Part shown: positions 1 through 6,520 of the stretch, piece by piece | Position numbering within the stretch: position 1 is the stretch's first letter | Layout of the letters: the number at the start of each line of letters is the position of its first letter | Source: Prevotella sp. CAG:1058 | GTDB taxonomy: Bacteria > Bacteroidota > Bacteroidia > Bacteroidales > Bacteroidaceae | Assembly (NCBI GenBank): GCA_000433175.1 | Contig: HF986695.1 | Coordinates: forward strand, 1 to 8,683 | Direction of reading: 5' to 3' | DNA length: 8,683 bases | The notes under the pieces: generated by a model | What the model saw: only the letters and a program-made list of their open reading frames with translations | What the model was told of the DNA's origin: nothing | The model's database searches: none | Translations under genes and position numbers: made by a program

Positions 1-1
1 C

Positions 2-283
2 ACCATGATGCTTATGGGAAATCTTATGAAGTTTAAACTGCGTGTGCCGTCTTTTATGAAGAAAGCTATTTACAGTATGACGGAAAAGACCGTATCTGAT
101 ATTTTTAATAAAAATGATTATAATGATGCGGGAGTCATGAAGACTGTTGTGGCAATTCGTACGTATAACAAACGCTTGGGATTCACGGAGAAGTGGATTA
201 CGGACTTTGTGTTCCAAGTTGTAATGCTTGCAAAGAAAGAGCCAAAACCATCTTCTGACGATAACGTAAAGTCCGGGAAATAA
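2..283 (+). CDS. 3' end of an unrecognised protein (probably 5'-truncated)
   Basis: I do not recognise this product. The frame is open from the left edge of the window and closes with TAA at 281-283, giving about 93 visible residues. The several ATGs near the edge (5, 8, 17, 26) have no convincing start context, so this is more likely the C-terminus of a longer protein than a small complete gene. The visible part is basic, with aromatic and hydrophobic stretches around ITDFVFQVVMLAKK near the end, and a polar Lys/Ser/Asp tail. There is no clear catalytic motif, signal peptide or full membrane span. It lies on the same strand as the zapB-like/zapA/rny unit, but that unit has its own promoter at 374-404 and an inverted repeat lies between, so it probably belongs to a different transcription unit. 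A short stand-alone gene cannot be excluded. Confidence 0.5.
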   Translation, partial: TMMLMGNLMKFKLRVPSFMKKAIYSMTEKTVSDIFNKNDYNDAGVMKTVVAIRTYNKRLGFTEKWITDFVFQVVMLAKKEPKPSSDDNVKSGK

Positions 284-286
284 TAA

Positions 287-328
287 GCATGCGACTTTGT
301 ATGTCGGGGACGGGTGCCTAGCATGCAC
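287..328. repeat. GCATGC-bounded inverted repeat after the first gene
   Basis: GCATGC at 287-292 and again at 321-326 can form a 6-bp stem closing a 28-nt loop. Inside, GAC (293-295) can pair with GTC (303-305) to give a small inner hairpin. It begins three bases after the stop codon of the first gene, where a terminator or 3'-end stabilising hairpin would be expected, but no T-tract follows. The same outer words (GCATGC ... CTA, GCATGCAC) recur in the larger hairpin between serC and serA, so it may belong to a repeated palindrome family. Confidence 0.4.
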
Positions 329-342
329 AGTTGCTTTAAATG

Positions 343-358
343 TTTGATTTTCATCAAA
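343..358. terminator. Small AT-rich hairpin, possible weak terminator
   Basis: TTTGAT (343-348) and ATCAAA (353-358) form a perfect 6-bp stem around a TTTC loop, just upstream of the promoter for the zapB-like gene. It could help end transcription of the first gene. The stem is AT-rich and has no T-run, so this is a weak call. Confidence 0.25.
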
Positions 359-373
359 ATACATTGAATAAAT

Positions 374-404
374 TTTGCAATTTGATGAAAAAAGTCTAAT
401 TTTG
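374..404 (+). promoter_or_regulatory. Bacteroidetes-type promoter for the zapB-like/zapA/rny operon
   Basis: The -7 box TAATTTTG (397-404) matches the TAnnTTTG consensus exactly. A TTTG -33 box lies at 374-377, 19 bp upstream, which is the normal spacing for the Bacteroidetes primary sigma factor. Transcription would start near 410, leaving an untranslated leader of only about 14 nt before the ATG at 424. No similar box is seen before zapA or rny, so this promoter probably drives all three genes. Confidence 0.7.
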
Positions 405-423
405 TAGACCAAATCCATTATTG

Positions 424-717
424 ATGGCTGATAAAGACAAAATCTTGACGCTTTTTACGACTCGTGTAAGGCAAATGATTCTTCAATATAATGCATTGAA
501 AGAAGAAAACAATGAGCTTTACGCATTGGTTGACTCGCATGAAGAGGAGATAAAGCGTCTGAATGCAAGTCTGGAACAAGCCCGTAAGGATTATGAAAGC
601 CTCAAAGCGGCTAAAATGATGGAAATATGCGACGGCGACATTGAGTCGGCAAAGCGTAGATTGGCCGCGTTAATTAGGGAGGTTAACAAGTGTATTACGC
701 TACTGAGCGGTAAATGA
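424..717 (+). CDS. Small coiled-coil protein, ZapB-like cell-division candidate
   Basis: This 97-residue protein is acidic/basic and largely helical. Residues about 20-65 form a heptad-rich coiled coil (leucines, Glu and Lys, no prolines), followed by a second helical segment ending LLSGK. No enzyme motif, signal peptide or membrane segment is visible. The ATG at 424 is chosen over the in-frame TTG at 421 because it is the stronger codon and still lies downstream of the inferred transcription start. The TGA at 715-717 is only 10 bp before the zapA ATG, so the two are almost certainly cotranscribed and probably translationally coupled. Size, coiled coil and adjacency to zapA suggest a ZapB-like partner acting at the division ring. 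That role is inferred from position, not from a recognised sequence match. Confidence 0.75.
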   Translation: MADKDKILTLFTTRVRQMILQYNALKEENNELYALVDSHEEEIKRLNASLEQARKDYESLKAAKMMEICDGDIESAKRRLAALIREVNKCITLLSGK

Positions 718-727
718 TGAAGTGGCG

Positions 728-1054
728 ATGGCTGGAGAGAAGGAAAAATTACATATAAGGTTACATGTCTATGATACGGACATTCCTGTTACTGTTATGC
801 CGGAAGATGAACCTTATTGCCGTAATGCTGCAAAGTTGATTACGGAAAAGGTGAATAAATTGTCTGAATTGTACAGGACTAACCGAAGCGAAAAAGAAAT
901 TCTTTATATGGCTATGCTAGACATAGCTATAAGTTTTGAATTGGAAAAGACAAATAACGATACAGAACCTTATGATAATATTCTCACAAGTATCACCCAT
1001 GAAATCGAGGACGCATTAGGTGTTAACGGCTCGGAGCATGACAATGGAAAATGA
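728..1054 (+). CDS. zapA: Cell division protein ZapA
   Basis: This 108-residue protein matches the ZapA family in size and layout. An N-terminal beta-rich segment (IRLHVYDTDIPVTV, about residues 10-23) is followed by an acidic turn and an alpha helix with the family's AAKLI..KVNKL pattern (about 34-45), then a long C-terminal coiled-coil helix. ZapA binds FtsZ in the cytoplasm and bundles its filaments at the division ring, and it oligomerises through the C-terminal helix. The ATG at 728 gives a normal ZapA N-terminus. A GTG at 722 would add only two residues and is less likely. The gene sits 10 bp after the zapB-like gene and 27 bp before rny, with no intervening promoter or terminator. The acidic tail after about residue 95 looks poorly conserved. 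Confidence 0.88.
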   Translation: MAGEKEKLHIRLHVYDTDIPVTVMPEDEPYCRNAAKLITEKVNKLSELYRTNRSEKEILYMAMLDIAISFELEKTNNDTEPYDNILTSITHEIEDALGVNGSEHDNGK

Positions 1055-1081
1055 GAATATTAATTTAAATTAAATAAGCAA

Positions 1082-2617
1082 ATGATATTAAATATTATTG
1101 TAGCCGTTGTAGCTCTTGTATTAGGAGGGCTTGCGGGGTATTTTGTATTCAGGTATGTCATTACCGGGAAATACAAGGAAATGATTTGTGCCGCAGAAAA
1201 AGAAGCGGACGTATTGAAAGAAAAGAAGTTACTGGAGGTTAAGGAGAAATTCCTTAACAAAAAGTCGGAGTTGGAGAAGGAAGTCCAAAGCCGCAATCAA
1301 AAGATACAACAGAGTGAAAACCGGCTCAAACAACGTGAATTGTCGCTTAACCAGCGTCAAGAAGAGTTGGGACGCAAGAAGCAAGATCTTGACCAGCAGC
1401 AGCAACGTGTTGAGAATGAGAAGAAACTTATACAGATTCGTCAGGAAGAGCTTGACAAGATGCAGCTGCAGGAGCGCGCCAAGCTTGAAGAACTGTCTGG
1501 ATTGAGCGCAGAGGAAGCCAGGAACCGTCTCGTAGAGAGCCTTAAGGATGAAGCACGTACAAATGCGGCAAGCTACATTAATGAAATCATGGATGAAGCC
1601 AAGCTCAATGCCAATGCCCAGGCAAAGAAGATTGTGATCCAAACGATTCAGCGTGTCGCCACGGAAACTGCCATCGAGAATTCTGTAAGCGTGTTCCATA
1701 TTGACAATGACGAGGTAAAAGGACGCATAATCGGTCGTGAAGGCCGTAATATACGCGCATTGGAGGCTGCAACAGGTGTGGAGATTGTTGTTGACGATAC
1801 TCCTGAAGCCATTGTCATTTCAGCGTTTGACCCGATAAGGCGCGAGGTTTGCCGCCTGGCACTTCATCAGTTGGTTACAGACGGGCGTATACATCCGGCA
1901 CGTATTGAAGAGGTTGTTGCAAAAGTGAAGAAGCAACTTGAAAATGAAATAATCGAAACCGGTAAGCGTACGGCTATCGACTTGGGTATACATGGCCTGC
2001 ATCCTGAACTGATTAGGATCATAGGAAAGATGAAATACCGCTCAAGTTACGGTCAGAACCTCTTGCAGCATGCCCGTGAAACTGCCAATTTGTGTGCTGT
2101 AATGGCATCCGAGCTAGGCCTTAACCCCAAGAAGGCAAAGCGTGCCGGATTGCTGCACGATATAGGAAAGGTGCCTGACGAGGAGAGCGAGCTGCCGCAT
2201 GCGCTTTATGGAGCAAAGATAGCTGAGAAGTATAAGGAGAAGCCTGACATTGTCAACGCAATTGGCGCCCACCATGATGAGTTGGAAATGAATACGCTGC
2301 TTGCGCCGATTGTACAGGTCTGCGATGCCATAAGTGGTGCCCGCCCGGGTGCCCGTAGGGAGATTGTCGAGGCTTATATCAAGCGTTTGAACGATTTGGA
2401 GGCCATTGCCATGAGTTATCCTGGTGTTACGAAGACTTATGCGATACAAGCTGGTCGTGAGCTTCGTGTCATAGTCGGCGCTGACAAGATGGACGACAGT
2501 CAGACTGAAAAGCTTTCAGGTGAAATTGCTACGAAGATACAGAACGAGATGACTTATCCCGGACAGGTTAAGATAACAGTCATACGTGAGACGCGTAGCG
2601 TGGCTTATGCAAAGTAA
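1082..2617 (+). CDS. rny: Ribonuclease Y, membrane-anchored endoribonuclease
   Basis: The protein is 511 residues, the usual length for RNase Y, with every expected domain in order. A single N-terminal membrane segment (about residues 3-25) is followed by a long charged coiled coil rich in Lys, Glu and Gln (about 30-190). A KH RNA-binding domain contains the loop GREG (218-221) in [10 protein letters not shown]. The HD domain has the metal-binding pair H359-D360 in LLHDIGK, H397-H398 in AHHDE and D415 in CDAISG. RNase Y makes the first cuts in mRNA decay and RNA processing from the inner face of the membrane. No catalytic residue appears missing. It is the last gene of the unit with zapA and is followed 28 bp later by a strong terminator. 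The start at 1082 places the membrane anchor directly at the N-terminus, as in the family. Confidence 0.97.
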   Translation: MILNIIVAVVALVLGGLAGYFVFRYVITGKYKEMICAAEKEADVLKEKKLLEVKEKFLNKKSELEKEVQSRNQKIQQSENRLKQRELSLNQRQEELGRKKQDLDQQQQRVENEKKLIQIRQEELDKMQLQERAKLEELSGLSAEEARNRLVESLKDEARTNAASYINEIMDEAKLNANAQAKKIVIQTIQRVATETAIENSVSVFHIDNDEVKGRIIGREGRNIRALEAATGVEIVVDDTPEAIVISAFDPIRREVCRLALHQLVTDGRIHPARIEEVVAKVKKQLENEIIETGKRTAIDLGIHGLHPELIRIIGKMKYRSSYGQNLLQHARETANLCAVMASELGLNPKKAKRAGLLHDIGKVPDEESELPHALYGAKIAEKYKEKPDIVNAIGAHHDELEMNTLLAPIVQVCDAISGARPGARREIVEAYIKRLNDLEAIAMSYPGVTKTYAIQAGRELRVIVGADKMDDSQTEKLSGEIATKIQNEMTYPGQVKITVIRETRSVAYAK

Positions 2618-2645
2618 GCAGGATAGTAGTTTTATCATATAATGT

Positions 2646-2678
2646 AAAAGGCGGTCCTTGGATAAAGGACCGCCTTTT
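2646..2678. terminator. Strong bidirectional rho-independent terminator between rny and the HAD gene
   Basis: The arms 2646-2659 and 2665-2678 form a perfect 14-bp stem with a 5-nt loop (GGATA). The GC-rich core GGCGGTCC/GGACCGCC is flanked by AAAA on one side and TTTT on the other. Because the A and T runs are symmetric, it should work on both strands, ending rny on plus and the convergent HAD phosphatase on minus. Confidence 0.92.
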
Positions 2679-2688
2679 ATATTCATGT

Positions 2689-2700
2689 GGCAATATTGCC
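2689..2700. repeat. 12-bp perfect palindrome in the rny/HAD convergent gap
   Basis: GGCAATATTGCC is a perfect self-complementary 12-mer just beyond the shared terminator. A second small hairpin, TGCCAT-GTT-ATGGCA (2734-2748), overlaps the stop codon of the minus-strand HAD gene. Both could be extra 3'-end structure for that gene or protein-binding sites. Neither has a T-run on the minus strand, and no function can be assigned. Confidence 0.35.
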
Positions 2701-2740
2701 GTGGTTGTGCATGATTGTGACTTTTCGTGTTCTTGCCATG

Positions 2741-3385
2741 TTATGGCATGGTTATTTCATCCGGACTTTCTACAAACGTTGTTCCGCCGTTTCGTAATAA
2801 GAAATCCTTGTCACGGAATCCCCACAACACGCTTATGCACGGAATACCGCAGTTGCGTGCCGTTGCAATGTCAACATCGCTGTCGCCAACGTATACGGCG
2901 GTGGCCTTGTCTGCATTTAACCGTTTCAGGGCTTCATTCACGGTGTCAGGTGCCGGTTTTTTGCGTATTGCCTCGCTCTCGCCGATTGCCACCTCTATAT
3001 ATTCGTTGAAGAATGTCTGGCATAGGGCTTCCGTTGCCTTGCAATATTTGTTGCTGACTACTGCAAGGCGCTTGCCCCGTTCTTTGAGTGTCTTGAGCAT
3101 TTCCATGATACCTGGATACGGCTTTGTTGAGTCTAGACTGTGCTTCAGGTAGTATGTGGCGAATTCGGAGAACGTTTCTTCATATTTCGGATTGCCGGTT
3201 CCTCCGGGTATTGCCCTTTCGATGAGTTTCCTGATGCCGTTGCCTACCATCTGTCTCACTTCGTCTTTTGTGTGTTCCGGAAATCCGTAGACACGTAAGG
3301 CGTGGTTTGTGCTTGCAGTCAGGTCGTCGAGGGTGTACAACAGAGTTCCGTCAAGGTCGAAGATGTATGTTTCGTACTGTTTCAT
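2741..3385 (-). CDS. HAD-superfamily hydrolase, phosphoglycolate phosphatase type
   Basis: The 214-residue protein carries all four HAD motifs. Motif I is DLDGT (10-14) with nucleophile D10 and general acid D12, motif II is VVSNK (109-113) with S111, motif III lysine is K143 in KKPAPD, and motif IV is GDSDVD (167-172). A helical C1-type cap fits between motifs I and II (about residues 18-85). The GDSDVDIATARNCGI pattern and length resemble Gph (phosphoglycolate phosphatase), a cytoplasmic enzyme removing 2-phosphoglycolate, but substrate cannot be read from motifs: pyrophosphatase PpaX or sugar-phosphate phosphatases look alike. It is transcribed alone, convergent with rny, from the probable promoter at 3418-3425. 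The ATG (complement of 3383-3385) sits eight residues before motif I, normal for the family. Confidence 0.9.
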   Translation of the reverse strand: MKQYETYIFDLDGTLLYTLDDLTASTNHALRVYGFPEHTKDEVRQMVGNGIRKLIERAIPGGTGNPKYEETFSEFATYYLKHSLDSTKPYPGIMEMLKTLKERGKRLAVVSNKYCKATEALCQTFFNEYIEVAIGESEAIRKKPAPDTVNEALKRLNADKATAVYVGDSDVDIATARNCGIPCISVLWGFRDKDFLLRNGGTTFVESPDEITMP

Positions 3386-3417
3386 AATTTTAATTATATA
3401 TAGATGTTTCCGACGTG

Positions 3418-3425
3418 CAAAATTA
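3418..3425 (-). promoter_or_regulatory. Probable -7 box for the HAD phosphatase gene
   Basis: Read on the minus strand this is TAATTTTG, an exact TAnnTTTG match, 32 bp upstream of the HAD start codon. That leaves a leader of roughly 25 nt. No good -33 TTTG is seen at the right distance, so the call rests on the -7 box and position alone. Confidence 0.5.
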
Positions 3426-3540
3426 CCTCAAAATGTTTTTACCGGATACATTTATCCTGATTTTTTTGTTTTCCAAGCATTCTGTTTTTATGCCTTTACA
3501 TTAATTGTTTATTTGAAAACGTGTGTACTGTTTCTGATTA

Positions 3541-3548
3541 TAACTTTG
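3541..3548 (+). promoter_or_regulatory. Isolated TAnnTTTG box upstream of the twin palindromes
   Basis: TAACTTTG matches the Bacteroidetes -7 consensus exactly and faces the palindromes at 3597-3671. The nearest TTTG upstream (3512-3515) leaves 25 bp rather than the normal 19-21, so promoter activity is uncertain. No open frame follows it closely; if active it would produce a non-coding transcript or a long helicase leader. Confidence 0.3.
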
Positions 3549-3596
3549 CCTCTGTTGTTTAGGATGAATTAGGCTTAAAACCGCTTTAAAAGCAAG

Positions 3597-3671
3597 AGGT
3601 GGCCTTTTGCGTTGCAAAAGATGGTCTTGGGGAACCTCAAAGGTGACCTTTTACAGCTTAAAAGGTTACCT
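3597..3671. repeat. Two related palindromic units in direct repeat, 44-bp period
   Basis: Unit 1 (3597-3627) begins AGGTGGCCTTTT and contains a 7-bp stem CTTTTGC (3604-3610)/GCAAAAG (3614-3620) with a GTT loop. Unit 2 (3641-3671) begins AGGTGACCTTTT, differing by one base in twelve, and folds into a 13-bp stem (3641-3653 with 3659-3671, one central G-T) around the loop CAGCT. Both units are 31 bp and start 44 bp apart. Neither is followed by a T-run on the plus strand. They look like diverged copies of one intergenic palindrome, of a kind that is often dispersed through bacterial genomes. Confidence 0.7.
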
Positions 3672-3793
3672 ATTATAAATGTGGGATTTGTTTAACAAGA
3701 CAAGTACTTTAACCTGTACAATGGTAATAATTTAATTTATTGATAATCATTGTGTTATAAATTATTGCCAGCTTTGGCCGTTATAGACTGAAA

Positions 3794-3821
3794 CCAGTTG
3801 CGGGTGCAGCCACCGTTCTGG
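3794..3821. repeat. Nested hairpin upstream of the helicase gene
   Basis: An outer stem CCAG (3794-3797)/CTGG (3818-3821) encloses an inner stem GGTG (3803-3806)/CACC (3811-3814) with a CAGC loop. It is a GC-rich patch in an otherwise AT-rich gap. It lies upstream of the helicase promoter, so it would not be in that mRNA unless transcription starts further left. Stems are short and function unknown. Confidence 0.3.
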
Positions 3822-3913
3822 CTCTTTGTCGGGCATGGTATTACGCTGTTATTTAATGTGAAGAGACTCATGGGCGGTTGAATTGTTACTAATCATAAAA
3901 TATTTCGTTTTTT

Positions 3914-3945
3914 TTCGTCGGTTCAAATTTTATTTACTATCTTTG
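3914..3945 (+). promoter_or_regulatory. Promoter of the DbpA-type helicase gene
   Basis: The -7 box TATCTTTG (3938-3945) is an exact TAnnTTTG match. A near-consensus TTCG (3914-3917) lies 20 bp upstream as the -33 box. Transcription would begin near 3951, leaving a leader of about 37 nt before the ATG at 3988. This also argues against any upstream start for the helicase. Confidence 0.65.
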
Positions 3946-3987
3946 TGGCGTTTAAATAGAATACTCTTGAAAGACAAAAATCACGTA

Positions 3988-5307
3988 ATGCGTAGCGAGA
4001 ACGAGATATTGCGGAAGTTGGGGATTGAGGCCTTGAGCGGGATGCAGGTAGGCATGAAGAATGCCATGCAGGACTCCAAGGGTGACGTCGTGCTGCTTTC
4101 GTCTACTGGTAGTGGCAAGACCATTGCGTATCTGTTACCGTTGGCAGGAATGCTTGACGCCGGTTCTGACGTGCTTCAGGCCGTGGTTATAGTGCCGGGC
4201 CGCGAGCTTGCATTACAGTCTTACGAGGTGTTCAGGAGCATGGGCGTAGGCCTGCGTGCCATGTGCCTTTACGGCGGACGCCCTGCTATGGATGAGCACA
4301 GGGAGATGAACAAGGTGGTGCCGCAAGTGGTCTTTGCCACGCCAGGAAGACTTGTCGACCATTTGGAGAAAGGCAATATCGAGCCTTCAAGTGTACGCTA
4401 TCTGGTTATTGACGAGTTTGACAAGTGCCTCAAGATGGGCTTTGCCGACGAGATGGAGAAGGCTATGAGGCTGCTTCCTGCCGTAAGGCGTAGGTTCCTC
4501 CTGTCGGCTACCGACGCCGAAATCATACCCGCATTTGTCAATATGCGGGGCGTAACGCGCCTCGACTATCTTGGCGGTGATGACGTTTCGAGACGTGTCG
4601 GGTTGTACCAGGTCGTCAGTCCGGATAAGGATAAGCTTAAAACGTTGTCGTCACTCTTGTGCAGTTTTGGCGATGCCAGTACGATCGTGTTCTTGAATTA
4701 CCGTGATAGTGTCGAGCGTGTAAGCGGCTTCCTTACGGATAAAGGCTTCGTCGTCAGCGCGTTTCATGGAGGTATGGAGCAGAAGGAGCGTGAGGATGCC
4801 GTTTTTAAGTTCTCAAACGGCTCGGCTAACGTGCTCGTTGCTACCGACCTTGCTTCACGCGGGCTTGACATGCCGGATGTTGACAACATCGTCCATTACC
4901 ACATGCCTGTCGGCAAGGACGAATATGTACACCGTACAGGCCGTACTGCCAGATGGAAGGCTGAAGGCCGTGCGTTTTTCCTGCTCGGTCCGGATGAGGA
5001 AATACCGGCTTATGTTGACGACCAGGTTTCCGATTATGAGTTGTCCGGCGAGACGCCGGCTCCGTCGCGTCCGCGTATGACGACTTTGTACATTGGGAAG
5101 GGAAAGAAAGACAAGGTGTCGCGTGGCGACGTGTTGGGTTTCCTTTGCAAGTCGGGCGGACTTTCCGGTAGCGACATCGGGCGCATAGACATACGCGAAC
5201 GGTGGTCTTACGCCGCTGTGGCCATGGATAAATGGGAGGATGCGGTAAGGCTTGCATCAGGACAGAAACTAAAAGGCATAAAGACGGTAGTTGAACGCAT
5301 TAAGTGA
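3988..5307 (+). CDS. dbpA: DEAD-box ATP-dependent RNA helicase, DbpA type, with DEFD box
   Basis: The 439-residue protein has the two RecA-like domains of DEAD-box helicases. Visible are motif I TGSGKT (40-45, K44 binds ATP), Ia PGREL (70-74), Ib TPGR (118-121), II DEFD (142-145) in place of DEAD, III SAT (173-175), V TDLASRGLD (286-294) and VI HRTGRTAR (315-322). The last 75 or so residues (from about 365, TTLYIGKGKKDK) match the DbpA C-terminal RNA-binding domain, which in E. coli directs the helicase to 23S rRNA helix 92 during large-subunit assembly. That target is inferred for this protein. I chose 3988 because the frame's earlier start at 3883 precedes the promoter and would add a low-complexity 35-residue tail unlike the family. 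The gene appears to be transcribed alone. Confidence 0.9.
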   Translation: MRSENEILRKLGIEALSGMQVGMKNAMQDSKGDVVLLSSTGSGKTIAYLLPLAGMLDAGSDVLQAVVIVPGRELALQSYEVFRSMGVGLRAMCLYGGRPAMDEHREMNKVVPQVVFATPGRLVDHLEKGNIEPSSVRYLVIDEFDKCLKMGFADEMEKAMRLLPAVRRRFLLSATDAEIIPAFVNMRGVTRLDYLGGDDVSRRVGLYQVVSPDKDKLKTLSSLLCSFGDASTIVFLNYRDSVERVSGFLTDKGFVVSAFHGGMEQKEREDAVFKFSNGSANVLVATDLASRGLDMPDVDNIVHYHMPVGKDEYVHRTGRTARWKAEGRAFFLLGPDEEIPAYVDDQVSDYELSGETPAPSRPRMTTLYIGKGKKDKVSRGDVLGFLCKSGGLSGSDIGRIDIRERWSYAAVAMDKWEDAVRLASGQKLKGIKTVVERIK

Positions 5308-5325
5308 CATTTTGTCAGAGTTTTT
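5305..5325 (+). terminator. Weak terminator-like hairpin overlapping the helicase stop codon
   Basis: TGACA (5305-5309) pairs with TGTCA (5313-5317) around a TTT loop, followed by GAG and TTTTT (5321-5325). The stem includes the TGA stop codon. Five AT-rich base pairs make a weak terminator, but placement and T-run fit, and the next gene has its own promoter. Confidence 0.4.
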
Positions 5326-5344
5326 ACAATATTTAACGAAATAA

Positions 5345-5376
5345 TTTGCCAGATTGAAATAATTTGTGTAACTTTG
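5345..5376 (+). promoter_or_regulatory. Promoter of the serC-serA-DUF1015 operon
   Basis: The -7 box TAACTTTG (5369-5376) and -33 box TTTG (5345-5348) both match the Bacteroidetes consensus and are separated by 20 bp. This is the best promoter in the window. Transcription should start near 5382, giving a leader of about 30 nt before serC, too short for a riboswitch. No similar box is seen before serA or the DUF1015 gene. Confidence 0.8.
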
Positions 5377-5413
5377 CAACATACAAAATAATCATTTTAA
5401 ACCAATAATTACT

Positions 5414-6481
5414 ATGAAGAAGTATAACTTTAACGCAGGTCCTTCAATGCTTCCGCGCGAGGTCATTGAGAACACGGCCAAGCAGATTTTGGATTTTAAC
5501 GGAAGTGGCTTGTCATTGGCAGAAATCAGCCATAGGGCTAAGGATTTCCAGCCTGTTGTCGACGAAGCAGTAGCTCTTATCAAAGAGTTGCTCGATGTGC
5601 CTGAAGGTTATTCGGTGCTTTTCCTCGGCGGCGGTGCTTCTCTTGAGTTCTGCATGGTGCCTTGCAATTTCTTGATCAAGAAGGCTGCTTACCTCAATAC
5701 CGGTACATGGGCTAAGAAAGCTATGAAAGAAGCTAAACTTTTCGGCGAAGTGGTTGAGGTTGCTTCTTCGGCTGATGCCAACTATACATATATTCCGAAG
5801 GGATGGACTTGCCCTGAAGATGTTGACTATTTGCACGTTACAACCAACAATACCATCTACGGAACTGAAATCAGGAAAGAGCTTGACGTACCTGTAAGGC
5901 TTATCGGCGACATGTCATCAGACATCTTTAGCCGTCCGGTTGACGTAGCCAAGTATGACTGTATCTATGCTGGCGCACAAAAGAACCTTTCTATGGCCGG
6001 TGTTACTATCATAATCGTTAAGGACGACGCACTGGGCAAGGCTCCGCGCGAGATTCCTACAATGCTTAACTACCAGACCCATGTAGACAAGGGTTCTATG
6101 TTCAACACGCCTCCAGTAGTTCCTATCTACTGCTGTCTTGAGACTCTCCGTTGGATAAAGAAGATGGGCGGAGTCGAGGCTATGGACAAGCTTGCTCTCG
6201 AGCGTGCTGACATGCTGTATTCAGAGATTGACAGGAACAAACTGTTCCGTGGAACTGTTGCTACAGAAGACAGGTCAGTTATGAATATATGCTTCGTGAT
6301 GAACGAAGAGTACGCTGAACTCGAAAAACCGTTCTACGAGTATGCAACCTCACAGGGCATGGTAGGCATCAAGGGCCACCGTTCGGTTGGTGGATTCCGT
6401 GCTAGCTGCTACAACGCCCAGACTATCGAAGGCGTACAGGCTCTTATCAAGTGCATGAAGGACTTCGAAGCCCAGCACTAA
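5414..6481 (+). CDS. serC: Phosphoserine aminotransferase
   Basis: SerC transfers an amino group from glutamate to 3-phosphohydroxypyruvate, making O-phosphoserine and 2-oxoglutarate. It is PLP-dependent, cytoplasmic, and in many bacteria also serves vitamin B6 synthesis. At 355 residues it has normal family length. Visible signatures are NAGPS (7-11), SHR (39-41), the phosphate-binding GGGAS (72-76), TGTW (96-99), [12 protein letters not shown] (141-152), the cofactor-contacting aspartate D166 in IGDMSSD, and PLP lysine K190 in AGAQKN. The C-terminal part keeps [14 protein letters not shown], with arginines that bind substrate in the family. It is the first gene of the operon. The stop is unusual: TAA, TAG and TAA follow in frame (6479-6487), which would block any readthrough into the structured spacer. 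Confidence 0.97.
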   Translation: MKKYNFNAGPSMLPREVIENTAKQILDFNGSGLSLAEISHRAKDFQPVVDEAVALIKELLDVPEGYSVLFLGGGASLEFCMVPCNFLIKKAAYLNTGTWAKKAMKEAKLFGEVVEVASSADANYTYIPKGWTCPEDVDYLHVTTNNTIYGTEIRKELDVPVRLIGDMSSDIFSRPVDVAKYDCIYAGAQKNLSMAGVTIIIVKDDALGKAPREIPTMLNYQTHVDKGSMFNTPPVVPIYCCLETLRWIKKMGGVEAMDKLALERADMLYSEIDRNKLFRGTVATEDRSVMNICFVMNEEYAELEKPFYEYATSQGMVGIKGHRSVGGFRASCYNAQTIEGVQALIKCMKDFEAQH

Positions 6482-6492
6482 TAGTAACCATA

Positions 6493-6509
6493 CCAAACTT
6501 GTTGTTTGG
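6493..6509 (+). repeat. Short hairpin just after serC
   Basis: CCAAAC (6493-6498) and GTTTGG (6504-6509) form a perfect 6-bp stem with loop TTGTT. It lies six bases after the triple stop and 11 bases before the larger hairpin at 6521-6580. No T-run follows, so it is more likely part of a structured intercistronic RNA than a terminator. Confidence 0.5.
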
Positions 6510-6520
6510 CGATAACCATA

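Larger units (their letters stand above)
3386..3987. other. 602-bp divergent intergenic region without a convincing gene
   Basis: This lies between the divergent HAD and helicase genes. I find no open frame with a credible start, codon use or protein motif, and no tRNA or rRNA. It contains the HAD -7 box (3418-3425), an isolated plus-strand -7 box (3541-3548), two related palindromic units (3597-3671), an AT-rich stretch (about 3672-3770), a nested hairpin (3794-3821) and the helicase promoter (3914-3945). It is much longer than the other gaps in the window, and the palindromes suggest an inserted repeat or small-RNA locus. Confidence 0.6.

Noticed and set aside
287..328. tRNA-like fold after the first gene
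   Set aside because: Stem lengths and loop sequences do not fit: there is no 7-bp acceptor stem, no TTC T-loop and no anticodon arm of 5 bp.
1229..1699. A 156-codon minus-strand open frame inside rny
   Set aside because: It mirrors the Lys/Glu/Gln-rich coiled coil of RNase Y, which automatically yields Leu/Phe-rich antisense frames.
3597..3671. CRISPR array
   Set aside because: Only two units, both internally palindromic and imperfectly matched, with a 13-bp gap between them and no cas genes.
3883..3987. Upstream extension of the helicase frame
   Set aside because: It lies across the -7 box at 3938-3945 and encodes a Phe/Leu/Arg-rich tail unlike helicase N-termini; the ATG at 3988 is preferred.
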